A stretch of DNA of 64,000 bases. Origin: Pedobacter sp. UBA5917 (lineage in GTDB: Bacteria; Bacteroidota; Bacteroidia; Sphingobacteriales; Sphingobacteriaceae). The stretch spans positions 19,305 through 83,304 of the forward strand of contig NZ_DJDT01000151.1 in assembly GCF_002432345.1 (NCBI RefSeq). The letters run 5' to 3'. The notes beneath the pieces were generated by a model. The model saw nothing but the letters and a program-made list of their open reading frames with translations. It was not told where the DNA came from and ran no database searches. The first letter of the stretch is position 1, and every line of letters begins with the position of its first letter. The translations under genes and the position numbers were made by a program. Below are positions 34,987 to 44,197 of this stretch, piece after piece.

Positions 34987-35991
34987 TTAATCCCTGATGA
35001 TCAGTTTGGCCGGAATAATAACCTGCTGGTTATCTAGTTTGGTTTTGGACGAGAGCTGTTTAAGGATCAGCTTGATCACATTTTCTGCAATTTCCTCTAA
35101 AGGTTGCTGCAGGGCTGAAATACCAGGGGTATGAAGCTCAAAAGCCTCGTGATCATCGTAAGCAATAACCGCAAAGTCGTCTCCTATTTTCTTTTTAATC
35201 TGCTTCAATACCTTCAATCCACTAATTGCGAGGTAATTGGTTGCAAACAATACTGCATCAATGCTTTTCTGTTCGAAAAGTTTTTTCATCTGATCGCTTG
35301 TTTCGCTTTCTTCCTGGTTAAAATGGATTTTCAGCACAAGGCTTTCATCGTATTTGATCCCGTTGTCTTCTAATGCTTTTTTGTAGCCATCGTAGCGTTC
35401 AACAATCTGCTCAACATTGATATCGGTGGTTACAAGTGCGATATTTCTTTTACCCTGATCGATAAAATTCTGGATGGCCTGATAAGAAGCATTAAAATGA
35501 TCGGCCCCCACATAACTGGTGTTTATGTCAGGGAGTTTCCTATCAAAAAAGATTACAGGATTGCCATCATCCAAAAGCATCCGGATATCTTCTTCTATCC
35601 CCATAATGGGCGAAATGATATAAGCATCTACCTTACGCGATTTAAACATGTTGATCAGCTCTTTCGCTTTATCAATGCTGTTTTCTGTACTCGAATAAAT
35701 GATTTTATAACCTCTTTTGTACGCTTTATCTTCGATTAATCTTGCTATCCGCGAAAAGAAGGAATTGGAAATATCCTCAATGATCAGCCCGATGATATTC
35801 GAATTACCGGTGCGCAAACTGCGGGCTATCTGGTTTGGTTTGTATCCGCTTTCGGCAATTATTTTTTCTACCTTTTCTATTACCGCCTCACTTATCGATT
35901 TCTCTTTTGCTTTACCGTTAATAATAAACGAAACGGTGGTAATGGATACATTTGCCTTAACAGCAATATCTTTGATGGAAAGCGATTTCAT
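34987..35991 (-). CDS. LacI family transcriptional regulator
   Basis: A 334-residue LacI/GalR-type regulator. The N-terminal helix-turn-helix and hinge are classic: SIKDIAVKANVSITTVSFIINGK at residues ~5-27 and ESGYKPNQIARSLRTG to residue ~62. The periplasmic-binding-protein-like sensor domain fills residues ~63-330 (IIGLIIEDISNSFFSRIA, PVIFFDRKLPDINTSYVG, VIAYDDHEAFELHTPGISALQQPLEEI). It lies between the GtaA-like/GH92/ROK unit and SusCD pair 2. Operator-like palindromes near both, before SusCD 1 and before BSP1, and a degenerate one 100 bases before its own start, make it the probable regulator of the region and of itself. The inducer is presumably a sugar from the substrate. Confidence 0.94.
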   Translation of the reverse strand: MKSLSIKDIAVKANVSITTVSFIINGKAKEKSISEAVIEKVEKIIAESGYKPNQIARSLRTGNSNIIGLIIEDISNSFFSRIARLIEDKAYKRGYKIIYSSTENSIDKAKELINMFKSRKVDAYIISPIMGIEEDIRMLLDDGNPVIFFDRKLPDINTSYVGADHFNASYQAIQNFIDQGKRNIALVTTDINVEQIVERYDGYKKALEDNGIKYDESLVLKIHFNQEESETSDQMKKLFEQKSIDAVLFATNYLAISGLKVLKQIKKKIGDDFAVIAYDDHEAFELHTPGISALQQPLEEIAENVIKLILKQLSSKTKLDNQQVIIPAKLIIRD

Positions 35992-36091
35992 CTGGTTGGA
36001 ATTCTTTTAAGTTAATCGATTCAAAGCTAAATAAAAATTGCAGTTTTTAAATTTTTGCCCTTTATAATAGTGCAATTTAACATTTTTTATG

Positions 36092-36103
36092 TTAATCGTT
36101 TTA
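36092..36103. promoter_or_regulatory. Degenerate operator before lacI
   Basis: TTAATCGTTTTA differs from TAAAACGTTTTA at two positions and lies ~100 bases before the lacI start, consistent with weak autoregulation. Confidence 0.35.
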
Positions 36104-36152
36104 GAAACCGCTGCTAAAGGTTAATACGATCTAAAAATAGCCCCATTAAACA

Positions 36153-36181
36153 ACAAAAGGCGCTTTTTAAGCGCCTTTTGT
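36153..36181 (-). terminator. Terminator after SusCD 2
   Basis: ACAAAAGGCGCTT and AAGCGCCTTTTGT form a perfect 13-bp stem around a TTT loop just after the susD 2 stop. The A/T-rich base of the stem supplies the T run. Confidence 0.82.
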
Positions 36182-36188
36182 ATCAAAA

Positions 36189-37862
36189 TTAATATCCGGG
36201 ATTTTGGGTGAGTTTAGGATTAAGATCCCGTTGCCTTTGCGGGATAGGGTATAATGCCTTTGTTGCTGATGAGGCTGTGTGGTCCCACCAGGTTCCGCTA
36301 ACAAATTTACCAAAACGGATCAGGTCGTCTCTTCTGAAACCTTCAAATATAAATTCCCTGCCACGCTCGGCCAGAAGTTCATTTAAATCGAGGGTTGCAG
36401 TTGTATAGGCTTTAGCATCGCGTATGGCAGGTGCATAAGCCCGTTTTTTAGTGGTATTTATAAGTGCTACGGCTTCTGCATTTGCACCACCGCTTTTGCG
36501 CATCAGTGCTTCGGCCTTGGCAAAGTAGATCCATGTTAAGCGGTAAACATTCCAATCGGTATTATTATAGTTCGGATCGGGCTGAACAGCTGTATAAGTA
36601 GTGCCATTGCTTACAAAACCCGGGATCGAATTACCCAATTTGTATTTATTGAAACGCACACCACTGTTCTCTTCGCCTTCGCTCATATTGGAAACGGTAG
36701 AACCCGATTTGTTTTTCCTGATGTTATCTACAAAAACCAATGGCTGGCCCTGGTATTCAACTGTACCTAATACGGCCCTGGTTTTAACGTTGGTATCGGC
36801 GAATTTGTATTGTGGCCCAATTAGCAGCCATTCCTTTTTACGTCGGTCATCAGTCTCGTAAGTATCGTAAACCCCTGGAATAAGCACAATACCATCATTA
36901 CCGTTTCTACCGCCACCATAAATATCTTTTTGGGCAAAATGATAAAATTCGCCTGTCCATGATGGTTCAAATTTGGCCCTTGTATAATCGTAGGCGATAG
37001 AAAATATCACTTCTTTAGACAGGTCGTTTGTATTTTTAAATTGGTCGGTTATTGTAGTATCCAATTGCATTGTACCATTTTGACCGCCTGCTTCGTTATT
37101 GATCAGTTTATCGGCAGCAGCAATACAATCATCCCAACGGGGAGTACCCGACCATACTTCGGCATTTAAATAAAGTTCTACCAGCATGGCATAACCGCTT
37201 GCCTGGCTCATCCTTCCCAGCATTGCCCTCGATAATTTCGGCACATTATTGATATTGTCTTTAATTTCTTTCTCAACAAAATCGAATACTTCCTTTCTGC
37301 TCGAAGTAGTTGGATAAACCGGATTTGCAGGATCGGCCGGTTCGGTTACAATAGGTACACCACCAAATAAATCCATCAGTTTCAGGTAGTGAAAAGCACG
37401 CAGCAATTTCAGTTCAGAAATAAACTCGTCCTTCTCCTTCTGGGTAATTCCCATTGACGAAATGTCGCGTGTACCGATGTTTGCAATCGGATCGTTACAA
37501 TATCCGATACCACCATAAATTAACGACCACGCATTGTTTAAACCTGCTTCATCAACAGTCCAGCTATGGTAATGGAGTCTTTTCCATTTTCCGCTATCTT
37601 CGCCATGCGGCCCTTTTGTAGGCCAGGCGAGCTGATCAGCAGATAACTCTGCCGGTCTCCACCATCCATCCTGCCCCGATGGTGTTACCCAGGCATTGGC
37701 ATGTGTGTACGGACGTAAAACAGCTGATAATACTTCGTTTTTATTGGTATAAAATTTATCAGAAGGAATCTGATCGTACGCATTCTCATCTAACTTGGTA
37801 CAGGCACTTACTATACCAACCAATAAAATTAATGCTGTATGTAATATTGATTTATTTTTCAT
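36189..37862 (-). CDS. SusD/RagB family glycan-binding lipoprotein 2
   Basis: A 557-residue SusD-like surface lipoprotein; lipobox GIVSAC gives Cys21. It has the usual DQIPSDKFYTNKNEVLSAV segment, the helical AFHYLKLMDLFGGVPIV motif near residue 158, and the C-terminal LNELLAERGREFIFEGFRRDDLIRFGKF block with YPIPQRQRDLNPKLTQNPGY at the end. It is encoded 10 bases after SusC 2. Sequence differs widely from SusD 1, so the ligand probably differs. Confidence 0.95.
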   Translation of the reverse strand: MKNKSILHTALILLVGIVSACTKLDENAYDQIPSDKFYTNKNEVLSAVLRPYTHANAWVTPSGQDGWWRPAELSADQLAWPTKGPHGEDSGKWKRLHYHSWTVDEAGLNNAWSLIYGGIGYCNDPIANIGTRDISSMGITQKEKDEFISELKLLRAFHYLKLMDLFGGVPIVTEPADPANPVYPTTSSRKEVFDFVEKEIKDNINNVPKLSRAMLGRMSQASGYAMLVELYLNAEVWSGTPRWDDCIAAADKLINNEAGGQNGTMQLDTTITDQFKNTNDLSKEVIFSIAYDYTRAKFEPSWTGEFYHFAQKDIYGGGRNGNDGIVLIPGVYDTYETDDRRKKEWLLIGPQYKFADTNVKTRAVLGTVEYQGQPLVFVDNIRKNKSGSTVSNMSEGEENSGVRFNKYKLGNSIPGFVSNGTTYTAVQPDPNYNNTDWNVYRLTWIYFAKAEALMRKSGGANAEAVALINTTKKRAYAPAIRDAKAYTTATLDLNELLAERGREFIFEGFRRDDLIRFGKFVSGTWWDHTASSATKALYPIPQRQRDLNPKLTQNPGY

Positions 37863-37872
37863 TGTTATATTA

Positions 37873-40800
37873 TTAAAAGCCTACGTTAACACCAAATAAA
37901 AATGATCTTGTGCTTGGGTAAGCACCGCGGTTATCGATACCCGGCCCTAAACCTGTATCCTGGATAAAATCAGGATCATTTCCTGAATATCCGGTGATGG
38001 TAGCTAAATTCTGTCCGGTTGCATACACACGGATGTTACGGACCATTTTGGTTTTAAGTTTGAAATTATAACCGATGGTTACCTCGTCAAGCTTAACATT
38101 TGTTCCATTTTCGAGATAATAATCAGAATACATATAGGTATCCTTAATCTGGCTGTATTTCCCGAATGCTTCTGCTAAATAGTTGATACCCGAGATTGAT
38201 GGATTGCCATAAGAAAGTGCAGTGGTATTTAAAATCTGGTAATCAAATTTACCGCGTAAAAATACCCTGAAATCAAAATTCTTATAGGTAAAGTTTGCAG
38301 TATATGAGGCATAATATTTCGGGATAGCGTTACCTATTGGAGCAAGATCTGTTAAGTTTTTATCTTTCGAATAATTGATCTGATCGTTACGCACGGCCTG
38401 TCCGTTTCTGTTATAGAACAACCACTTTCCATCGGCATCAAAACCGGCAAAACGTTTGCCCCAAAATACACCGAGGTTTTCTCCCTCGTATGTGGTAATG
38501 GCATCGCCAAGATCCCCGGCACCGCCAATAGCACCAAAGGTTTTATATTTAACGGTATAAATATCATTTGAATAAGAATCCAGGGTATTTTTGATTGTGC
38601 TACCGGTAAAATCCATGCTAAAAGTAAAATCTTTGGTTTTAATGGCCTGGTACGATAGCGCAAGTTCGATACCTTTTGATGAAATCTGGCCAACATTGGC
38701 AAAAATGCTCGATTGAACATAAGGTGGCTGAGGGGTGGTGTAGGTATCCAGCAAATCTTTGGTTGTACGTTTAAATACATCTAAAGCACCCGTTAACTTA
38801 CTGTTGAATAAAGTAAAATCAGCACCGATATTCAGCTCGCGTTTGCTTTCCCATTTAAGGAAAGGATTGGCATTTCGGCTCGGCCCGTAAGTTTCGCGGT
38901 AAGCACCATCAGGGTATAAATATTTTCCACCGGTACTTAAAGTAACCCTTGAGGCATTGTTCTGGAAACCTGAGTTACCGGTAACACCATAACCGGCCCT
39001 TAACTTTAAACTGTTAACCCATTTTATGTTTTCCATAAATTTTTCCTGGCTAACATTCCATCCAACCGATACAGCCGGGAAATTCCCCCATTTATTGTTA
39101 TCACCAAACCTTGATGAGCCTTCTCTCCTTAAAATAAACTGGGCCAGGTATTTTCCATCGAATGCATAATTAATACGGCCAAAGAAAGCGATTAATGTAT
39201 TATCATTTTTAAAACTTCCCATCGCAGCTTTACCATCGGCAAGTGCCTGGCCAGCGTTTAAATTGTCTTCGTGAAACTGATCATTTAAGAAACCACGGTT
39301 GCTCGCCTTTGCGCCTTCTTCGATATAATAGCGATAACTATAACCTGCCAATGCAGTAAATGAATGTTTATCGGCAATGGTTTTGGTATACTGTAAAGTT
39401 GGCTCGAGGGCAAAACTCTGTGATAAGAAATTATTTTTGAAGGCATAGCCCCCGTTAGGATAATCGCTGTTCTCAACAGAATTTTCACTGGCTATATTGG
39501 CATAACCGCCATCCACATAACTGTCTCTCTGTACCGAACCAAATACAGTACCTTTTAAACCTTCGATAATATCTAAATCGGCCTTAATATCTGCCGAACT
39601 GGTCTGCTGTTTACGGTAACTGGTTTCCTGAAATAAACGCGCAAACTGATTGGTACTCTGGTTATCATAATAATATGAGCCATCGGGGTTATAGATCAGC
39701 TTTGTCGGATTTTTTGTTGCTTCTTCTTCCCAACCGCTCCCTGCCAGCTCATTATCAAAAAAGTCAATCCTTGTTCCGTTAGAAAGTAAATTGGCATTAT
39801 TAAAATTGGTTGCCAGGTTCATCTGTACATTCAATTTATCGTTCAGGCCTTTTTGATTTACGTTTAGCCTTAGGGTATATTCTTTACGGCCATTCTCTAA
39901 CGCAATACCTTGTAAATCCCTGTAATTTATACTGGCCCGGTAACTGGTTTTGTCGGATCCTCCGGATAAAGAGAGGTTATGATTTTGTGAAAGGTTGTTA
40001 TGGTTAACCAGGCGATCGTACAGATCTTCGCTACCTCCATAATCGATGGCATTAATCTGGCCCGAAGCAATTTTCTGCCTAAACTCATCGGCCGTTAAAA
40101 AGTCCAGACGGTTCTGGATAAATTCTTTTCTCACATAGGCAGAGTAATTAAAGGTTGGTGCACCTGGTTTTCCTTTTTTAGTGGTAATTAAAATTACACC
40201 CGCATTTGCGCTCGTACCATAAATAGCTGCCCCTGAGCCGTCTTTTAGTACGTCGACTGATAAGATATCGTCCTGCTGCAACAGATCGGGATTACCGCCG
40301 GGTATACCGTCGATAACAAATAACGGACTTGCGCTTCCAGTTACCGAAACTACTCCCCTTAACTGTACACTGGGCCCGGAGTTAGGGTTCGAACTGCCGC
40401 GTGTAATGTTTAATCCGGCAACTTTACCCTGTACCAGATCGATGGCACTACGGGCACCACTTTGCCTAAATTGGGCCGTATCTACGTGGGCTACAGATGA
40501 AGTAACTTCTTTTGTTTTTAATGTTCCATAACCTACAACCACAACTTCATCAAGTTTTTGTGATTGTGACGGGACCAAAGCAATAGTTAATGGTGTAGCA
40601 CCATTACCTGCCGGAACAGATTTGCTTTGATAACCGATGTAACTGAACACCAGCACATCGGTTGGCGACGTTACATTGATGCTGAACTTACCGTTTTCCT
40701 GTGTTACGGTACCACCGGTTTTGCCCTGGATTTTAATCCCAACACCTGGCAAACCGATTTTCTGTTCGTCTACAACAGTACCGGTAATTGTTTTTTGTGC

Positions 40801-41094
40801 GGCCGATGTTCCTGCGGCTGCAGGCGTTGCAGGTGCCGTTGTAGCTGGTGCCTGTGCCGGACTGGTAGTTGGCCTTGCGCCACCCAATGGATTTTCGGGC
40901 GCTTTTACCGAATCGGCAGGTTTTGCAACCGGAACCTTTTTGGTTGTGTCTTGTTTTTTAGTTGTATCCTGCTGAAAATAATAGCGGTTTAAAATATTTT
41001 TTTCGCTCTTAATTTTTGCAAACAACTGGGGGCTTGAAAGTAGGACGAGGCATAGGAATCCTGTCATCCTGAGTAAAATGTTTTTCATTGGCAC
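37873..41094 (-). CDS. SusC/RagA family TonB-linked transporter 2
   Basis: A 1073-residue SusC-class outer-membrane importer. After the signal peptide (MPMKNILLRM...LLSSPQLFA; start at residue 1 or 3) lies an unusual ~70-residue Pro/Ala/Thr/Lys-rich stretch (QQDTTKKQDTTKK..., then PAQAPATTAPATPAAAG) before the carboxypeptidase-like domain (TITGTVVDEQKIGLPGVGI). Plug motifs follow: VVVGYGTLKTKEVTSSV, VQLRGVVSVTGSASPLFVIDG and LKDGSGAAIYGTSANAGVILI, then the barrel ending FGVNVGF. It pairs with SusD 2. A degenerate operator-like site is 97 bases before the start. Confidence 0.95.
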   Translation of the reverse strand: MPMKNILLRMTGFLCLVLLSSPQLFAKIKSEKNILNRYYFQQDTTKKQDTTKKVPVAKPADSVKAPENPLGGARPTTSPAQAPATTAPATPAAAGTSAAQKTITGTVVDEQKIGLPGVGIKIQGKTGGTVTQENGKFSINVTSPTDVLVFSYIGYQSKSVPAGNGATPLTIALVPSQSQKLDEVVVVGYGTLKTKEVTSSVAHVDTAQFRQSGARSAIDLVQGKVAGLNITRGSSNPNSGPSVQLRGVVSVTGSASPLFVIDGIPGGNPDLLQQDDILSVDVLKDGSGAAIYGTSANAGVILITTKKGKPGAPTFNYSAYVRKEFIQNRLDFLTADEFRQKIASGQINAIDYGGSEDLYDRLVNHNNLSQNHNLSLSGGSDKTSYRASINYRDLQGIALENGRKEYTLRLNVNQKGLNDKLNVQMNLATNFNNANLLSNGTRIDFFDNELAGSGWEEEATKNPTKLIYNPDGSYYYDNQSTNQFARLFQETSYRKQQTSSADIKADLDIIEGLKGTVFGSVQRDSYVDGGYANIASENSVENSDYPNGGYAFKNNFLSQSFALEPTLQYTKTIADKHSFTALAGYSYRYYIEEGAKASNRGFLNDQFHEDNLNAGQALADGKAAMGSFKNDNTLIAFFGRINYAFDGKYLAQFILRREGSSRFGDNNKWGNFPAVSVGWNVSQEKFMENIKWVNSLKLRAGYGVTGNSGFQNNASRVTLSTGGKYLYPDGAYRETYGPSRNANPFLKWESKRELNIGADFTLFNSKLTGALDVFKRTTKDLLDTYTTPQPPYVQSSIFANVGQISSKGIELALSYQAIKTKDFTFSMDFTGSTIKNTLDSYSNDIYTVKYKTFGAIGGAGDLGDAITTYEGENLGVFWGKRFAGFDADGKWLFYNRNGQAVRNDQINYSKDKNLTDLAPIGNAIPKYYASYTANFTYKNFDFRVFLRGKFDYQILNTTALSYGNPSISGINYLAEAFGKYSQIKDTYMYSDYYLENGTNVKLDEVTIGYNFKLKTKMVRNIRVYATGQNLATITGYSGNDPDFIQDTGLGPGIDNRGAYPSTRSFLFGVNVGF

Positions 41095-41451
41095 TCACTA
41101 GTTTAGTTTATAATCAGTTAACGCAATGCGGTCAAATTTTACTAAATTAATAAGAGCAACGGGATTAATTAGTTATCTATAGGTTTTCCGCAAAACGATT
41201 TAGTAACGTCTTAAAGGGCATATTGTTTCAAAAAAGTTTAAACAGCACCTAAAATGTTACGTTATAGGTAAAATAAAAATTCACTAATAAAATGCGCTAA
41301 AATTAGATTACGGGTGTGATTTCAGTCGTTTAGAATGAGTGTAACGGCTTAGGGAAATCTTTATGATTGGATTATAAATCCATAGCTCAAAGATCCGGAT
41401 TACAAATCCGGACCAATATCAGCGGAATACCACGTACAGAAAACGGCATTC
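41095..41451. other. Gene-free stretch between lpxB and SusC 2
   Basis: It holds the operator-like site at 41191 near the SusC 2 side and, toward lpxB, two small hairpins: GGATT-ATA-AATCC at 41369-41381 and TCCGGATT-ACA-AATCCGGA at 41394-41412. Their shared GGATTNNAAATCC core suggests a small repeat family. No gene seen. Confidence 0.6.
41191..41202. promoter_or_regulatory. Degenerate LacI-type operator before SusC 2
   Basis: CAAAACGATTTA differs from TAAAACGTTTTA at two positions; it lies 97 bases before the SusC 2 start. Confidence 0.4.
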
Positions 41452-42558
41452 CTAACTCTTTAATTTTTCTACAATCAATTTGGCTGTTTTAGCGGAAGCA
41501 CCAGGTTTGCCCATTAATAAAAGTAGTTCATCATAGTTTTTCAACATCTCGTCCCTACCGGTTCCGCCCAAAATAATCTGTAATTCGCTGCTAACTTTTT
41601 GCGTATTGCAATCTTCCTGGATAAGTTCGGTTACAATCTTTTTATTTACGATGAGGTTAACGAGCGAGATAAACTTAATCTTCACCAGCATTCTCGCAAT
41701 TGCGATTGAAATGGCACCTCCCTTATATACCACTACCTGTGGCACTTTAAACAGTGCGGTTTCTAATGTGGCCGTTCCGGATGCTACAATGGCCGCGTGC
41801 GCATGATACAATAAATTATAGGTATTGCTAAAAAGAAGTTTAACTTTTTTATCTCCTGTAAACTGATGGTAATAAGCTTCGGTAAAAGTTGGTGCTGCCG
41901 CAATGGCAAAAATATAACCGGGGTATTTTTCTGTTATGCTCAACATTACCGGCAACAAACGCTCTATTTCCTGTTTGCGGCTACCGGGCAATAAGGCAAT
42001 AATCTTTTCTGCACCCAGCTGGTGGTTTTCGCGGAAGTTTAAATCGGGTGTAAACTGCGCAATTTCGTCCAGAAGCGGATTGCCCACATAATCTACTTCC
42101 ATGCCCCATTCTTTATAAAAATCGACCTCGAATGGCAGAATACAGAACATGTGGTCTACAATTCTTTTTATTTTTAGTACCCTCTTCTGGTTCCAGGCCC
42201 AAACTTTTGGCGAAATATAATAACATACCTTTATGCCATTGGCTTTTGCAAACTCGGCAATTTTGAGGTTAAAACCTGGGAAATCGATCAAAACCAGTAC
42301 ATCGGGTTCCCAATTTAAAATATCTTCCTTGCAGGCTTTAAGGTTTCTAAAAATGGTCCTTAAATTCAAAATCACTTCGGTAAAGCCCATAAAGGCCATT
42401 TCGGCATAATGCTTAACCAGTTCTCCACCTTCGTCATGCATTTTATCCCCACCAAAATACCTGAATACAGCATCGCCATCCTCCTGTTTTAAGGCCTTCA
42501 TTAAATTGGCGCCATGTAAATCGCCTGATGCTTCTCCGGCTACGAGGTAGTACTTCAT
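41452..42558 (-). CDS. lpxB: Lipid-A-disaccharide synthase
   Basis: Joins UDP-2,3-diacylglucosamine and lipid X to form the disaccharide of lipid A, at the inner membrane; GT19 family. The 368 residues show MKYYLVAGEASGDLHGANLM at the start, FMGFTEVILNLRTIFRN near residue 75, LVLIDFPGFNLKIAEFAK near 109, VCYYISPKVWAWNQKR near 131, LPGSRKQEIERLLPVM near 203 and ASGTATLETALFKVPQVVVY near 261, all family motifs. Together with the small membrane protein and surE it forms a minus-strand cluster, though a repeat-rich gap separates it from them. Confidence 0.96.
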   Translation of the reverse strand: MKYYLVAGEASGDLHGANLMKALKQEDGDAVFRYFGGDKMHDEGGELVKHYAEMAFMGFTEVILNLRTIFRNLKACKEDILNWEPDVLVLIDFPGFNLKIAEFAKANGIKVCYYISPKVWAWNQKRVLKIKRIVDHMFCILPFEVDFYKEWGMEVDYVGNPLLDEIAQFTPDLNFRENHQLGAEKIIALLPGSRKQEIERLLPVMLSITEKYPGYIFAIAAAPTFTEAYYHQFTGDKKVKLLFSNTYNLLYHAHAAIVASGTATLETALFKVPQVVVYKGGAISIAIARMLVKIKFISLVNLIVNKKIVTELIQEDCNTQKVSSELQIILGGTGRDEMLKNYDELLLLMGKPGASAKTAKLIVEKLKS

Positions 42559-42566
42559 ATTTATGG

Positions 42567-42850
42567 ATGATGTTTGATGTAAAATGGAAGATGTAGTTTT
42601 CCTCTCGTCCTTAGCATTTTATGTATGATGTTTGATGGAAGATGCAGTTTTCCCCTCGCCCTTATTATTTTATGTATGATGTTTGATGTAGAATGGAAGA
42701 TGTAGTTTCCCCTCGCCCTTATTATTTTATGTATGATGTTTGATGGATAATTGAAGAGGTCGTTTTGTTCCTCTTCCATATTACATCTTCCATTTTTTTA
42801 ATGAAGAATGGAGAACAATATTTTTCCCATCATCCATATTACATCTTCCA
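42567..42850. repeat. Minisatellite of four ~51-58-base units plus inverted copies
   Basis: ATGATGTTTGATG begins at 42567, 42625, 42676 and 42733 (steps of 58, 51 and 57 bases). Each unit continues with GGAAGATGTAGTTTTCCCCTCGCCCTTATT-like sequence. Reverse-complement pieces (TACATCTTCCAT) follow at ~42782 and ~42840, allowing long hairpins. A 72-codon frame across it (42561-42779) only translates the repeat and is not a gene. Confidence 0.85.
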
Positions 42851-42852
42851 TA

Positions 42853-43125
42853 TTACATTACTTTATATGCAAAAAACACAAAAGCGCACAAAAAGGTTGC
42901 GGCCAATATGCCCCTTCCGATATTTTCCTTATTGTATTTAAAAAAAATCTGCATGGTATAGGCATTTACCGCAATACCACCGATATATAATAAATCTGCT
43001 TTGGCAAGGTAGGTTACATGGTGGATAATGTACCATGCAATGGAACAAAAGATTGCAGGGATAAGCAAACCAATGCCCAAACCTACCCATGCCGAATTAT
43101 TTAACTTCTTTAAACGATCGATCAT
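42853..43125 (-). CDS. Small membrane protein of unknown function
   Basis: A 90-residue protein with three predicted membrane helices: WVGLGIGLLIPAIFCSIAWYI, ADLLYIGGIAVNAYTMQIFF and ILAATFLCAFVFFAYKV. No family recognised. It starts 7 bases after the surE stop, so it is translated from the same message. Its C-terminal end runs into the minisatellite. Confidence 0.75.
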   Translation of the reverse strand: MIDRLKKLNNSAWVGLGIGLLIPAIFCSIAWYIIHHVTYLAKADLLYIGGIAVNAYTMQIFFKYNKENIGRGILAATFLCAFVFFAYKVM

Positions 43126-43132
43126 TGTAACA

Positions 43133-43975
43133 CTAACCTAAATTAATGCCATCGGGCGCAGCAACATTTGTGCCTTTACCCTCTGGTTTTGTACCGTCGC
43201 TGCCGATAAAATCCCAACTGTTGAGTGTCTGTATGGCATGGTGCGCGGTTAAATCGAACTGTACCGGAACAATAGAAACATAATGGTGTTCCAACGCCCA
43301 GTTATCGGTATCTTCACCTTTATCAAAATTCTCAAAAACGCCGGTTAACCAATAGTAAGGGCGTTTGTAGGGATCGGTCCTTTCTTCAAACTCTTCCATC
43401 CATTTGGCATTGGCCTGGCGGCAAATTTTAACCCCTTTTATGTTATCTTTCGGAAAGTTAACGTTTAACAGGGTACCTTCGGGCAGACCGTTGGCCAAAA
43501 CCTGTTCGCAGATATTTTTAATGTATTTTTTAGTGTGGCTGAAATCGGCATCGGCTGCAAAATCATCCAAAGAGAAACCTACCGATGGAATTTTTTCTAT
43601 TGCTCCTTCTACCGCGGCCGACATGGTGCCTGAATACAATACATTAATAGAATTATTTAACCCATGGTTGATCCCGGATACACATAAATCGGGCTTTTTA
43701 CCCTTGAAAATCTTATTTACGGCAATTTTAACACAATCAACCGGTGTACCGCTGCATTTATACATTTCGACACCTTCGTAAAGCTCAACTTTATCAAAAC
43801 GGATCGGCCTGCCAATGGTTATGGCATGCCCCATGCCACTCTGCGGACTATCTGGTGCAACCACCACAACATTGCCCAGCTCCTGCATTACCTCCATTAA
43901 ATTTTTAATACCCGTAGCTGTAATACCATCGTCGTTTACAACTAAAATATTTGGTTTTGTGCCCTGCTTTGTCAT
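43133..43975 (-). CDS. surE: 5'/3'-nucleotidase SurE
   Basis: Metal-dependent nucleoside monophosphate phosphatase, cytoplasmic. The 280 residues begin with NILVVNDDGITATGIKNL (metal-binding Asp-Asp) and contain VVVAPDSPQSGMGHAIT, GTPVDCVKIAV and VSGINHGLNNSINVLYSGTMSAAVEGA, the SurE signature set. It is longer at the C-terminus than the ~250-residue type (tail HAIQTLNSWDFIGSDG onwards). It is the first gene of a small unit with the 90-residue membrane protein. Confidence 0.96.
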   Translation of the reverse strand: MTKQGTKPNILVVNDDGITATGIKNLMEVMQELGNVVVVAPDSPQSGMGHAITIGRPIRFDKVELYEGVEMYKCSGTPVDCVKIAVNKIFKGKKPDLCVSGINHGLNNSINVLYSGTMSAAVEGAIEKIPSVGFSLDDFAADADFSHTKKYIKNICEQVLANGLPEGTLLNVNFPKDNIKGVKICRQANAKWMEEFEERTDPYKRPYYWLTGVFENFDKGEDTDNWALEHHYVSIVPVQFDLTAHHAIQTLNSWDFIGSDGTKPEGKGTNVAAPDGINLG

Positions 43976-44077
43976 GCCGGTAAAAATACAGAATTATAAT
44001 TTCAGGGCACAATAAACCGTGATTTATATGCTGAAATCATTTATTCCAATCCTTTTAGTTCCTAAATAAAAAATATT

Positions 44078-44108
44078 TTCGTTCGATAGGGGAAAGCATT
44101 TATATTTG
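44078..44108 (+). promoter_or_regulatory. Bacteroidetes-type promoter of the M16 peptidase gene
   Basis: TATATTTG at 44101-44108 matches the -7 consensus exactly; 20 bases upstream lies TTC in place of TTG. The implied leader is about 85 bases. Confidence 0.5.
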
Positions 44109-44197
44109 GATAAATAACTTATTAAAAATGAACGCTGTATTTGGATCTTCCTTTCAACAACCGGATACTGCTCATGATCATAAAACCAAACCAAACA

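Noticed and set aside
36011..36022. TTAATCGATTCA before lacI as a further operator
   Set aside because: Only the central AATCGATT is symmetric and it departs too far from TAAAACGTTTTA.
34987..41094. Horizontal island around lacI and SusCD 2
   Set aside because: No integrase, tRNA, transposase or clear shift in base composition was seen.
42561..42779. 72-codon frame on the minus strand with IIHKIIRARGKLHLP repeats
   Set aside because: It is a translation of the minisatellite; no start context, no family, and periodic only because the DNA is.
44141..44197. N-terminal extension of the M16 peptidase from a TTG codon
   Set aside because: A clean signal peptide starts at ATG 44198.
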